Below, one piece after another: positions 1 to 10,481 of a DNA stretch of 64,000 nucleotides. This DNA is from Nematostella vectensis (Eukaryota > Cnidaria > Anthozoa > Actiniaria > Edwardsiidae). The stretch covers positions 11,035,070 to 11,099,069 of the forward strand of contig NC_064038.1 of the NCBI RefSeq assembly GCF_932526225.1. Direction: 5' to 3'. The position numbers and the translations under genes were made by a program. Position 1 is the stretch's first letter. Each line of letters begins with the position of its first letter. The notes below the pieces were generated by a model. It did no database searches and had not been told where the DNA came from. It saw only the letters and a program-made list of their open reading frames with translations.

Positions 1-376
1 AAACCTAAATCAGAAAGTGCCACCTGGTGCAAGTCTGCGTTCGCTCGCGATCAAAGACAACTTCTTTGGATCCTTTTTCCGGTCTCCCGCAGACGAAGAC
101 TGTAGAAATACTGAAGGCAAAGTAATCGAAGAACTGTAAGGGATATTTTTAAAGCTTGTTTCCGACAAAGGTAGCGACTTCGTCCAAGTTTGGGCAACAC
201 GCGGAGAGACTGTTAAATGTCTCAGAGGAAAGGATATCTACGATCAACACTTCGTTCTGAGTTGCGAAACAAAGAAGTGCCGGTTTGGATTTAGAAGAAG
301 GACGATAGAAAAAAGAGCTCGTAGCAGAAAAAAAAAGTGTGAAGAGAAAAGACCATCAAGAAGAAATTAAGGAGAA

Positions 377-436
<60 letters not shown>

Positions 437-616
437 CGACGAAAGAAAGTGGAGAATAGAAAAGCAAGTCGACAAGAGTCAAAAGGAGAGGGATAGGTCA
501 GAAGAGAAAGGTATAAAAATAGACAAACATAATATACATAATCTGGCCGGAGGTTTGTTCCTAAAGACAGTATTTATTTCAGTGTTTATTTCCTGCTAGC
601 CAAAACAGCTGTAAAA
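1..616 (+). promoter_or_regulatory. 5' flank and probable 5' UTR of GPCR 1
   Basis: No convincing coding sequence is present. An (AG)n microsatellite occupies about 381-433, and the stop-free Arg/Glu frames across it are artefacts. A TATA-like TATAAAAAT sits at about 512-520, roughly 100 bp before the GPCR start codon at 617. That distance is compatible with a short 5' UTR, but the promoter assignment is inference. Confidence 0.35.
381..433. repeat. (AG)n microsatellite
   Basis: An uninterrupted AG dinucleotide run of about 53 bp, upstream of the GPCR 1 start codon and probably in its 5' UTR or promoter. Confidence 0.95.
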
Positions 617-3600
617 ATGAATAGCTCTAATCTAACCACACCACCGAGCAAGGCACAAGACCTCGAGTCCCAAATAGCTATGGCAATATTCGCCGTTACC
701 CTTGTACTTGGTGTGGTAGGAAACGGACTAGTTCTTCTAGTCGTGTTCGGAAAAGGCTCGCGTACCGTAAGTGATATTTTTATTATGAATCTCTCCATCT
801 CAGACCTGACATTCTTAATCCTCTCCCTCGCTGTAAACACGCCCAACTTCATTGGCAATCTTGTCTACTCGGTTGGGTACTGCAAGTTCGTCTGGCCCAC
901 AATTACAGTAACGTTCTTCGCTTCAGTCTTTACTCTTTGCGCGATGGCGATGCATCGGTGCCATGGGATACTTAACCCGTTAAAGGTTAACCTAACAGAA
1001 AGGCAGGCTATTTACTGGGCTGTAGGCATATGGGGCCTGTCTTTTGTGCCCGTATTTCCACTCATGGTCGTCACGGAGATTTCTGAGGAAGGCTGTCGCG
1101 AGAATTGGAGCTTGGAGAGCTCCAAGTTCTACACCGTCGCGCTGTTTTTGCTCCAGTACATGATACCGCTTTGTGTTATTGCGGGCGCGTATAGTCAGAT
1201 CATCAGAAGACTCATCCAAAGACAGGTAGGACGCAGGAGGGATGGGATGTGGGAGATGGACAAAATAGAAACATTATAATTATTATTATCATTATTATCA
1301 ACTATTATGTTTTACAATGCATTTTATTCATCCGATATCGTTAAAATTAGGTTGCACCTATAAAGGCCGATATATGAAGTATATTTTCAATTTATCAGCT
1401 GTTTTTTTATGGCGATTCCATTGTTCTTGCAAAGACATCCACTTTTTTTGAAGGATTAAAATTAATTTTAAAATTGTAATAATTTTTTCCAGTTTTCATT
1501 CCGGTTTTGATCTTTTGGAATTAGGTGAAATGGTTACATAAATTTGTATATAACTCTGTAGTACTTGGGCGTTTTAAAATTTCGCCTTAATATAGAAAAG
1601 AATTATCCAAAATAATGTTTATTATGAAAACGTAAATAAGATAATTAGACGCCTTTTGTCGGTCATTCTTTAACCGGAATACACTTTAAAGGCAAAAAAG
1701 GCCGAAAACGTTTGTATTTTCCGAGCTTATTTCCTTACCTAATTGTCTCGTTTGTCATTTTTCCGATTCCTTGAGCGAAAAACAAAACTCCCCGAGGGAT
1801 ATCCGTGTCCTTCTATCGTATTATCCGGGATGCGTGGGAATAACATTGATACAGAGTGATCTTACAGTCAAGATTTGAAGCTTTTAAAACGTTTTTTTTA
1901 ACTGACTTTTTCGCAGATTGAAATTTCACTCACATATGTCAGCTTCAGCACGTATGTTTTTTCCACTTTAAGATTATGGCCCTATCTTATCTGACGTACC
2001 TTTTGCTGCCGCAAAAGATGATGCAAAAGACGATGCAATTAAGATTTAGTTGTAAGATTTCAGTAGCGAACTAAATCCGCTTGAATTACTCTAGGAAAAT
2101 CGATCGATTCTACAAGATAAAATAAATTTCTCTAGCGTAAGAAAGTCTATGATAAGAAAAGGTGGTAAGATGTTTTATTACACTCATTTTTATAAGAACC
2201 TTTTTATATGAACATCCAGCCTGAGTTTTCACAAAAATTTTAAGAACATGCTAAGAACGTGCTGAGGCTCAGAAAACAGAAAAAAATTCTTTTTTAGCCC
2301 TGATGCGTTCTAAAAATGCAGAATCAAATTCTGCTCATAGCAACAACCCTATTATTGCTATTGTTCATTAGTGTAATTCTCTTTCTAATAATTAATTGGG
2401 TATTGTATTCTTATATACACTAAAATTTAAGAACATCGTTACGAACATATTCAGCCTTAAAATGCTCCAAAAATAAGAACGGCCCAGCCTCAACTGAAAA
2501 TTAGACGTTCTTATAAAAAAGAGTGTATTCGAAATAAAACCAAATGTAGTGTCACAAAATTCGAATAAGAGTAGAGTTTGTTTTGCGATGTTAAAAAATG
2601 GCAAAGGATTTAACTCTTTACGTAAAGCGTCAGAATCTGAGATTACTATTCCTTACAACAACACGCACTTCAGAAAGCAACTTAACAGCTAGGTGGGTGG
2701 GGATAAATGGGCAAGAAAAATGATAATATTAGCGAGAACCATCCCCCCATCCCCGTCCCCAGAAGTATCAAATAATTACACGAAGAAGCAAATTATAGAT
2801 AATTAAAACAAAGTCTCAGAATCTGACATAACTACATGATAACAAAAAGCTCCAGAAAAGCTAAAAATGAGGGTGGGCAGAAAAAAAATCATAACCAGGA
2901 AGACATAATGAAATTGGAAATAGGAAAATTCTCCCCTTTTCCCTTTTATTAGATCAAAAATAAAAACAAACTTAAAAAAAGTTCAAGTTATTGACAACTC
3001 ATTGGCTACAAAATAATTATGTACTATTTAACCACATTTTTTTTTTCATTTTTGAGTATTAAAGGCAAATGGATAAAGGCGTTAAAAAGAACCACGATTC
3101 GCCTAGGCCGGGAAAACAGGACCTGATTTGCTTGTTGTTGTTGAAAAAAAAAATCTAGGGAAAACTCTCGGCTAATACATTCGGTAAAAGCAACAAACTC
3201 AACTCACGTCGAAACCGGGAATCAAACCCGGTACCGGGGACGTTTATTGACGGATTTGGCTACTTACCAGAGTGATCTAGCTGATGCTTAATAGTTTTGT
3301 CACAAATAATTAGTACGTCTATTGAGAACCGAAAGTGGACCTTTGGCCGTTGTGGGGGTGGGGCGTTCGCACCCCTTGCACCCCCCTGGGTACGGACCTG
3401 GGTATACACGGAGTAAATTGTTCGATCAATGATGTATGACTAGAAAGACTACAGATAAGCTGTAGAATGACTAGGTGGCTAGAAAGACTTCAGACAAGCT
3501 GTAGAATGACAAGGTGACTAGAAAGACTACAGTCAGATAAGCTGTAGAATGACTAGGTGGTTTGACTAGAAAGACTACAGATAAGCTGTAGAATGACTAG

Positions 3601-4891
3601 GTGGTCTGCGTAGGCGTGGTGGAATCCGGTACGGAATCAATACAAGGTTGAAACGACATGTTTTACGCCTCAGGATAGTTTCGCTGACGTTTTGAGCACT
3701 GTACGAAGGGCTAACGCTCAAAACGTCAGCGAAGCTACTCTGTTTTCACGTAAAACATACTATTTCAACCTTGTGTTGATATATTACCCATGGTGCATGT
3801 TTCAAAACTCTGTTTCTCGTGCCCAGGTCCCCGGGTCCATGCTAGATGAGAATAGACACATTATCATTCGCTCAAAGAGGAAAGAAAATAATCAAATCAT
3901 CAAGATAGTGGCCGTCATCGTGCTCCTCTTTGCCATCTGCATGCTTCCCCACGAGTTAGCGGGTCTTATGATCTTCTTTGGCGATGAGACGAGAAGAACG
4001 CAAGGGCAGGCATTATCGAGGTAATTTATAGATTTAGGCACTGCCTTAAAGCGGAGCTCCAAACCAAAACTTTGCTTATCATTGATTTCGTTCAATAATT
4101 TTATTAGGGGTTATACTATATATATTAGGGGGAGGGAGAGAGCCAAAATTTGAAGAGGGGGAGAAGGCCAAGATTTGCCGAGTGGAGGGAGAGGGCCAAG
4201 ATTTGCCGGGGGCGGGGAGGGGGGAGGGGGGAGGGGTGGAGGGCCAAGATTTACCAGGGGCGGGGAGGGAGATGGACAAAATTTGCCGGTGGGGGGGGGG
4301 GGCAGGATTGGCCAGGGGGGGGCCCAAGATAGGGAGGGATAGTTACGCGCCTGACAAGTTCTAGATAAAGAAGACACTGATGAAAAGTATTATTTTCTGT
4401 CGTACTCAGGTATTCCCCAATGCTTCAGTATATTCATAGCTGCCTTAATCCGATGGTCTACGGAGTGCTAACGCGTCAGTTCTGCAAGGAATATCAAAGG
4501 TAGGTGATATAAACGTGGAAATTTCATTATAAAGCTGTCAGGGTGAATCAGCAAAAGCAATCACCATCATCGTCACCACTATCATCGTTTACGATCATCA
4601 CTACTTAACTACCATCATAAACATCATTATCATCATCATCATCGTCGTCATCATCATAATCATTATCATCATCACCATCATCATCATCATCATCACCATC
4701 ATCTTTATCAACATCATCATCATCACACCACCAGCAACGTCATCATCATCATCGTCGTCACTCATCATGATTTCCTCCCCAGATATCTCCTGATGTTACT
4801 GTGCTGTTGCCGTTACAAGAAGGTAGCAACGTTCTTAAAAAAGAACGCAAGCAAGCATGTAAAGCAAGCAATGGCGCAAGCTAGCATGTAA
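617..4891 (+). CDS. GPCR 1: class A (rhodopsin-like) receptor, four exons
   Basis: Predicted exons are 617-1225, 3827-4020, 4410-4499 and 4783-4891. Every intron is GT-AG, the phases agree, and the summed length of 1002 nt gives 333 residues plus a stop. The order of elements is: N-terminus with N-glycosylation sites; TM1 with Gly35-Asn36; TM2 with SISD (60-63); Cys89; TM3 ending in His-Arg-Cys (113-115) in place of DRY; TM4 near 131-152; ECL2 Cys160; TM5 about 171-195; TM6 about 226-248 with a CMLP variant of CWxP; TM7 with NPMVY (281-285). It should be a seven-TM plasma-membrane receptor signalling through G proteins. The ligand is unknown; a peptide-receptor-like subgroup is a guess. Exons 2-4 supply TM6, TM7 and the tail, so exon 1 alone would be a truncated receptor. 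Residues 320-333 and the stop codon are encoded by the first units of the minisatellite that follows. The closest relative in the window is GPCR 2. Confidence 0.85.
2181..2525. mobile_element. MITE family A, copy 1 (TA-flanked, mariner-like ends)
   Basis: A 345-bp non-coding element in intron 1 of GPCR 1. It has terminal inverted repeats beginning CACTC and running into TTTTATAAGAAC, and is flanked by TA on both sides. A second full copy lies in the opposite orientation at 45183-45529, and a partial copy at about 9345-9475. The TA flanks suggest mobilisation by a Tc1/mariner-type transposase. Confidence 0.75.
3125..3300 (-). mobile_element. tRNA-derived SINE-like sequence
   Basis: On the minus strand a B-box-like GGTTTGATTCC (3218-3228) lies in a perfect 5-bp stem with a 7-nt loop (3215-3231). 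An A-box-like segment lies about 40 nt upstream (3268-3280). It is followed by an A/T-rich tail containing CAA repeats near 3130-3150. No complete tRNA cloverleaf can be drawn, so a SINE or tRNA relic fits better than a functional tRNA. It lies in intron 1 of GPCR 1. Confidence 0.45.
3438..3606. repeat. Tandem repeat of about 40 bp, four copies
   Basis: Four imperfect units containing GACTAGAAAGACTACAG and AAGCTGTAGAATGACTAGG. One unit carries a small insertion, and the last two are separated by a TTT variant. It lies in intron 1 of GPCR 1. Confidence 0.85.
3636..3780. repeat. Long imperfect inverted repeat (hairpin) in GPCR 1 intron 1
   Basis: The left arm 3636-3696 is nearly complementary to the right arm 3717-3780, separated by about 20 nt. 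The core carries the pair GCTGACGTTTTGAG / CTCAAAACGTCAGC. The loop, with CGAAGGGCTAACGCTC, resembles a motif I associate with ends of Penelope-like elements, but the match is partial. The right arm ends about 45 nt before the exon 2 acceptor. Confidence 0.7.
4110..4330. repeat. G/A-rich degenerate tandem repeat in GPCR 1 intron 2
   Basis: Variable-length repeats built around GGCCAAGATTTGCC separated by runs of G and GA. They include a long G homopolymer near 4291-4302. Open frames on both strands here are compositional artefacts. Confidence 0.8.
4555..4770. repeat. (CAT)n-rich low-complexity tract in GPCR 1 intron 3
   Basis: Imperfect CAT/CGT trinucleotide repeats fill most of the 283-bp intron immediately before the exon 4 acceptor at 4781-4782. 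Confidence 0.9.
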
Positions 4892-5826
4892 AGTAAGCAA
4901 TGGCGCAAGCTAGCATGTAAAGTAAGCAATGACGCAAGCAAGCATGTAAGCAAGCAATGACGCAAGCTAGCATGTAAAGTAAGCAATGGCGCAAGCTAGC
5001 ATGTAAAGTAAGCAATGACGCAAGCAAGCATGTAAAGTAAGCAATGGCGCAAGCAAGCATGTAAAGTAAGCAATGGCGCAAGCTAGCATGTAAAGTAAGC
5101 AATGACGCAAGCAAGCATGTAAAGTAAGCAATGGCGCAAGCAAGCATGTAAAGTAAGCAATGGCGCAAGCTAGCATGTAAAGTAAGCAATGACGCAAGCA
5201 AGCATGTAAAGTAAGCAATGGCGCAAGCTAGCATGTAAGCAAGCAATGACGCAAGCAAGCATGTAAGTAATCAATGACGCAAGCAAGCATGTAAAGCAAG
5301 CAATGACGCAAGCTAGCATGTAAGCAAGCAATGACGCAAGCTAGCATGTAAGCAAGCAATGACGCAAGCTAGCATGTAATGTAAGCAATGGCGCAAGCTA
5401 GCATGTAAAGTAAGCAATGACGCAAGCTAGCATGTAAAGTAAGCAATGGCGCAAGCAAGCATGTAAGCAAGCAATGACGCAAGCTAGCATGTAAGCAAGC
5501 AATGACGCAAGCTAGCATGTAAGCAAGCAATGACGCAAGCTAGCATGTAAGCAAGCAATGATGCAAGCTAGCATGTAAGCAAGCAATGGCGCAAGCAAGC
5601 ATGTAAGCAAGCAATGACGCAAGCTAGCATGTAAAGTAAGCAATGACGCAAGCAAGCATGTAAGCAAGCAATGACGCAAGCTAGCATGTAAAGTAAGCAA
5701 TGACGCAAGCTAGCATGTAAGTAAGCAATGACGCAAGCTAGCATGTAAAGTAAGCAATGGCGCAAGCTAGCATGTAAGCAAGCAGTGACGCAAGCAAGCA
5801 TGTAAGCAAGCAATGACGCAAGCAAG
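4847..5826. repeat. 28/29-bp minisatellite, about 34 units
   Basis: Units alternate between 28 bp (ATGTAAGCAAGCAATG core) and 29 bp (ATGTAAAGTAAGCAATG core), joined by GCAAGCTAGC or GCAAGCAAGC. The first units contain the last codons and the stop of GPCR 1. Minus-strand open frames rich in MLACAIAYFTC are products of the periodicity. Confidence 0.95.
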
Positions 5827-6308
5827 GGATTTGTGACGCATGTTGTTATATTGATCGAGGGAGCACATACATCGTATTGTGTCAAATGTTTGAATTATAG
5901 AAATGTGTGCGAAGAGCAGGTTTCTGCGCGCATGTCCGTAATATATGACCTTGCCTATGCCTATTTGGCTGTCGGTAAAACAACTTTTTTCTTGATTCGG
6001 CAAGAACTTCGTGCCAGATAACCAGAATGAAAGATTTGAAGCTTGTCACATTTTAATTAGAATGAGTCGAATAAAATTAGTAGTTTACATTGTTTTGACA
6101 AATTGACGCCTGTCTACTTTTAGTATTCATCTTCCTTAATTTGCGTCTAGTTCTATATCTTGTTTGTTTTGCTACAGCAGCTAGGTGTCTCCGAAAGTTA
6201 CCATACTACATGGCCACCCCGACAAGTCTCAAAACACTAAAAAACACTCTTGCGTCAAACAGAAGTGTTGACCACCTTTGATTATTATTGAAGATCCCTA
6301 ATTATTAT
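5827..6308. other. Intergenic sequence, no feature recognised
   Basis: AT-rich sequence between the minisatellite and a MITE. Its short open frames lack domain resemblance or splice context. It could include the 3' UTR of GPCR 1. Confidence 0.5.
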
Positions 6309-6514
6309 TGTGTAGTTCCAGAAAATATCCATACCCCCCATTGAGGGAATTTGGGGGTGGGGGGTTCAAACGCCCAGGAATTTACAGAGAGGAGGGGGAG
6401 GGGGGTAAAACGCCCTTTTTTCCTTAACAGTTACTGTATTTATTTTTCCAGGCGGTTGGAGATTTCAGAGGGTGGGGGGTCATACCTCCGACATATATTT
6501 TATGGAACTACACA
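6309..6514. mobile_element. Short TIR element (MITE) starting TGTGTAGTTCCA
   Basis: The left end TGTGTAGTTCCAGAAAATAT is mirrored at the right end by ATATTTTATGGAACTACACA, followed inward by C-rich and G-rich strands respectively. It is 206 bp long, non-coding, and lies about 285 bp downstream (3') of GPCR 2. Confidence 0.65.
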
Positions 6515-6797
6515 TTGCAGATCTTTGACTAAGAGTTATTAGAGATTTTTGTTCGTTTTAACAACAACAAAAACAACGACAACAATAATTTTATATTTTC
6601 TTGACTATCTTCTCGACGTGTTTTGTCCAGTGTCCAGCTGGACTCCCAGCAATGTAGTGTGCTGGACATGTGTTTCGTCAATACTTACTTGTAGTGTATT
6701 CTCGGATTATGCATCGCCATCGCCATTGCCATCACCCATCTTCACACCAACAACATCCAATACACATATATCTTTACCTTTCTGCCTTTGGTACGTT

Positions 6798-7862
6798 TTA
6801 AATACTAGTCGTTTGTTGTAGGGTGTCACCACTGCCATCACTCTCTGCGCTCTGCAATATCTTCATCCCCTCCCCTGCAAGGGGCCGATTCGCCTTTCTC
6901 CTGCATCCACCCATACAAAAGATGAATTTGCCGATTCTAAAAAAGTCATCTCGAAATCTCGACAACACGGCGCAGTAAATCAACGGATTCACACAAGAAT
7001 GAAAAACAGTGGCAAGGGCAGACGCACGGTATACTTGAGAAACGATAACATTCTTGCTATGGCCAAACATCTGAAGAAGTAGTGATACGCGATAAGGAAA
7101 CATGCACACAAAAAACAACACGACAATCACGGTGAGTGTCCTAATCACTTCGAAATTCTCGCGGCGGTTTGTGAGATTCAGAATGTTCCCTCTTGAGTCT
7201 TTTCGGAAGCGTGGCGCATGTGTTCGTGAGAGAGAAATTCCCATCCGAACATACGAGAACACGATAAGCGTGAATGGAATCACGAATCGAATCACGAATA
7301 ACGCAACCGTGTACGCGCTCACGTAATCTTTAGATGGCCATCGGATTATGCAGATACGTTTATATTCCCAAGGCGTGGCGAAAAGGATCTTGGGTACCGC
7401 CAGGGCTAGACTCAGCACCCAGATTCCGCTGACCAGGATGCACGCCGTCCGGTTGGTAATATCTCGTTGGAATGGATTGACAATCATCTGCCAGCGATGA
7501 AGGGCCATCACAGTCAGTGTAAAGACAGCTCCACCGAGAGCGACTGTAATTACTGGAGCCATGCACTTGCATATAAATACACTGGGGTTGAATACTGCTA
7601 CTCGTATGTGGATACTAAATGGTATGAATACGACTAGCATGAGGAGATCCGAGGCGGCGAGATTCAAAATGAAGATGTCATTCGGTCTCACAAGGCGTAG
7701 TCCTCTCATTGCAATCGATAGAAAGACCAGGAAGTTTCCTGTGACTCCGATGAAGAGAGTAAGGTAGTAGATGGCCAGCTCTGTTTCTTGACTAAGAAGG
7801 TTGGACCTTACTATTCGTGGTATTAACACTGTGCTGGTATTGTTCATTGTGGCGCTTTTCAC
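6798..7862 (-). CDS. GPCR 2: class A receptor, single exon
   Basis: A complete 354-residue seven-TM receptor. TM1 lies near 29-52 with Gly42-Asn43. TM2 contains LAASD (68-72). Cys98/Cys100 and Cys171 can form the TM3-ECL2 disulfide. TM3 ends in His-Arg-Trp (122-124) instead of DRY. TM4 is about 139-160, TM5 182-205, TM6 239-262 with CMFP, and TM7 279-299 with NPLIY (292-296). The tail is Cys- and Ser-rich. A second Met at residue 6 directly precedes the glycosylation sequon NNTS and is an alternative start. It should be a plasma-membrane receptor with an unknown, possibly peptide, ligand. Shared traits with GPCR 1 (HR-Cys/Trp motif, YTVALF in TM5, GIW in TM4) make the two likely paralogues. 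It lacks the introns of GPCR 1, either because it arose as a retrocopy or because the introns are derived in GPCR 1. Confidence 0.93.
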   Translation of the reverse strand: MKSATMNNTSTVLIPRIVRSNLLSQETELAIYYLTLFIGVTGNFLVFLSIAMRGLRLVRPNDIFILNLAASDLLMLVVFIPFSIHIRVAVFNPSVFICKCMAPVITVALGGAVFTLTVMALHRWQMIVNPFQRDITNRTACILVSGIWVLSLALAVPKILFATPWEYKRICIIRWPSKDYVSAYTVALFVIRFVIPFTLIVFSYVRMGISLSRTHAPRFRKDSRGNILNLTNRRENFEVIRTLTVIVVLFFVCMFPYRVSLLLQMFGHSKNVIVSQVYRASALATVFHSCVNPLIYCAVLSRFRDDFFRIGKFIFCMGGCRRKANRPLAGEGMKILQSAESDGSGDTLQQTTSI

Positions 7863-9344
7863 GTCGTTCTCTTCACGCGCTTAGTGTTGACGCCAGGTGA
7901 TAAAAACTTGTTTACCATGGAATTTCTCAGTGTTGTCTGTGAGATGATTGCGAGAATTAGAATGCGCAAATTATCCCATGTAAGATGATAAATATTGTAA
8001 AGAAAATAAAAAGTTGCGGTACTTCTAATAAAACCAAATGAATTGCAACGACAAATTGCTTAAAAAAATCACTACCACTACCAAATCATACTGCGCTAAT
8101 AAAAATAATGAAAACAAGCAATGCTAAAAAGTTATTAGGAATATCTCACGGCAAAATTTTTGGAAAAACTGCCTTTTTGAAAAGAACGCGAAACGCTTAA
8201 CGTTTTAGTATCTTGTTAAAACGTCTTGTAAATTGTTTACACAAGAACATACCGTATACTATCCTGGCTTGGGTTTTAGAAAATGGAATTTCCATCAGAA
8301 AAATGTATCTTCGTTAGGCAAACAGGCGGTTAGTGCCGGCGAAGTGAATACCTGACGCACACGATAAGGGGGATAAATGCGGATTAATCCACAATTTTCG
8401 TCAAACCGACGCTTTCATAGTCAGCTCACAAAAGCTTGGGTCACAGTCGAATGCGAGTATAAAGAGAGCTCTTATCTTGCTAAAAATTAAGGCTTTTTCA
8501 GCATTTGCATTTGCCTCAAGATTGACTGATACCAGTGAAAGGCAAAGGGAACCACTTCTTTATGTGTCTATAAACAATTATCATCAATGCCAGCTGTCAG
8601 TTAACAAGTTTGAGTGGCGTGAAACAGTAAAGCCAATGAGCAAATGCCCCTTGATAACTCGGTAAAATTCTCTCTTAAACGCCAGAGTGATATTTGCTCT
8701 ATGTTGATTGGTGGTAATACGATGAGCCCCCTTAAATACACGAAGAGTTGACAAGGGTTGATAAATGGCTCTTCCTTTTTTTGCTCGTAAGAAGCAAAGA
8801 ATCCCTTTAAAGACAAAAAGCCACTTGGGAGAGCGCGTTGTATTATTTGTCATCGTTTGAGAATTTGTGGATTATATTGACATATACCCTATTAAACTGT
8901 TCGGTGATCTTGTAAAGCATAGTACCTATACTTAATAACATCTAAAATCATCTGCTTGAACACTGCAATATAGCGGTATAGAAAAATAGACAGTCAAGAG
9001 ATATGGTTGAAAAATAGACCCTTGAATTGGGGCGTACATCTAATGTGACCCAATGAATGCAAAGTGCTTTAATTCATATAGTTAATTTTCTCTTGGTATA
9101 AGAATTTAACGTCTGGTTTTGATGGGAATAATGAAGAAGACACTACGATAATGGTTTCCCCATAAAAGATTGATTCTTATTTCAATTTCTCAAAGCAACC
9201 AATTTTCAAAGATATTCAGCGCAACTGTAACGAGCGATAGTGCATGACTGAACGCGAAAAAAATATATATACAAGTAATGCCATAAAACAAATCCCCCTT
9301 TTTGTTCATAGAAGAATAACAAAGAAAAAAAATGAACCAACCAG
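7863..9344. other. Intergenic region upstream of GPCR 2
   Basis: No gene recognised. The first few hundred bases should hold the minus-strand promoter of GPCR 2. A plus-strand GTATAAAG at about 8457-8464 is TATA-like but leads into no convincing reading frame. Open frames at 8477-8853 on either strand have no recognisable content. Confidence 0.4.
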
Positions 9345-9475
9345 GTTTTTCATAAGAATTTTTTTGTAAGAAATTCCAGCCTGAGATTTCAAGAAGAACA
9401 AGCTCAGAACATGCCGAGGGTGGGAAAGCAACAAAATATTGTTTTGTTTGTGTGATGCGTTTTGAAATGCAGAAT
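9345..9475. mobile_element. MITE family A, truncated copy
   Basis: Matches the first half of the element at 2181-2525, sharing CCAGCCTGAG, GAACATGCCGAGG and TGATGCGTT followed by TGCAGAAT. It breaks off at about 9477, where unrelated sequence beginning GGTGGATCAAAAGTTCGTGC starts. That sequence resembles some mariner-type ends, but no partner end was found. Confidence 0.55.
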
Positions 9476-9479
9476 TACA

Positions 9480-10481
9480 GGGTGGATCAAAAGTTCGTGC
9501 ACTTTTTTAATTGAATAAACAACACGTTTTACAAAACAGCAGCATGACAAGTGTTGCATATAATGAAAATACTTTATGGTAGTGTGTGAATACGAAAAAT
9601 CAATAGCAAGAGTGGCCTCCTTTGTTCTTTATTACAATTTTTATGCGCTTGGGTATGAAGTGAAAACGTCCCTGCACGGGAATTAGGATACTTTGTCAGC
9701 GATTTTTTAATAAACAAAAATGCATTCTCAATTTGTGTTGAATATTGTATTCAGCGAATAAAATATCTCTAACCTTTGTGCTAAATGTCTCCTGCATCGC
9801 GATTAAGCGAAATCCTTTCTCGTTATATTTCTATTTCTCTTGTCTAAAAACCCACGCTATCGTTGTTTTTAACTCTCGAAACATTTGAACGGTACTGAGT
9901 AACCATAGCCTCTTGAGTGTTCGTGACTAGCCCAAACGCTCTCCGAACCTAACTTCGTATTTAGGTTCTATATAAAATAGGGAGTGAAACAACGCTCGAT
10001 TCCATTGTTTGAAAACCTGCCTAGTTACGGCCAATGTTGTGATGTTGGTATGAGACATGATTGATGAGTGACACTTCAACACTGTTGAATAAAATATTGT
10101 ATGACAAACTATGTACATGTAAGACAAAAGTTAATCAAAAGTGTGCAACCTTCAAAATCCAAATTTCCTTTTTTCGTTTCAGAATAGCACATTGTCAATC
10201 AAACCAAACGCTCGTATCTGACTATGAGCTATTCTCAAACGAGACTAGGATTTTGAATTTGCTGAGGTTGCACAACAACGGATTTGGCTGTAAAATAATC
10301 AGAATTTTAACCTGGATAAATGACTGAAATTTATGTCCAACATTTTGTATATATTTAAACTTGGATACTGCCATTGTTTCTTTACTTAATACTTAGCCTA
10401 TGAGGGTGCCTATTGTCTGTATGTCACAGTTGTACTGAAACCGTAGTTACTCAAACTTATATATAATATTTGAATGTTCAG
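9480..10481. other. Non-coding stretch before the transposase relic
   Basis: AT-rich. It may contain the upstream part of the element at 10482-13326, but I could not identify an exon here. Confidence 0.35.

Noticed and set aside
339-599. 86-codon frame with an Arg-Glu run upstream of GPCR 1
   Set aside because: Created by the (AG)n microsatellite; the opposite strand gives an equally long Leu-Ser frame.
3208-3290. Functional tRNA gene
   Set aside because: Only T-arm and A/B-box-like segments can be seen; acceptor and anticodon stems cannot be drawn.
4881-5885. Minus-strand proteins rich in MLACAIAYFTC
   Set aside because: Periodic frames of the 28/29-bp minisatellite.
7102-7767. Plus-strand frames across GPCR 2
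   Set aside because: Antisense shadows of a clear seven-TM gene.
9477-9720. Mariner element starting GGTGGATCAAAAGTTCGTGC
   Set aside because: No matching opposite end or transposase remnant was found nearby.
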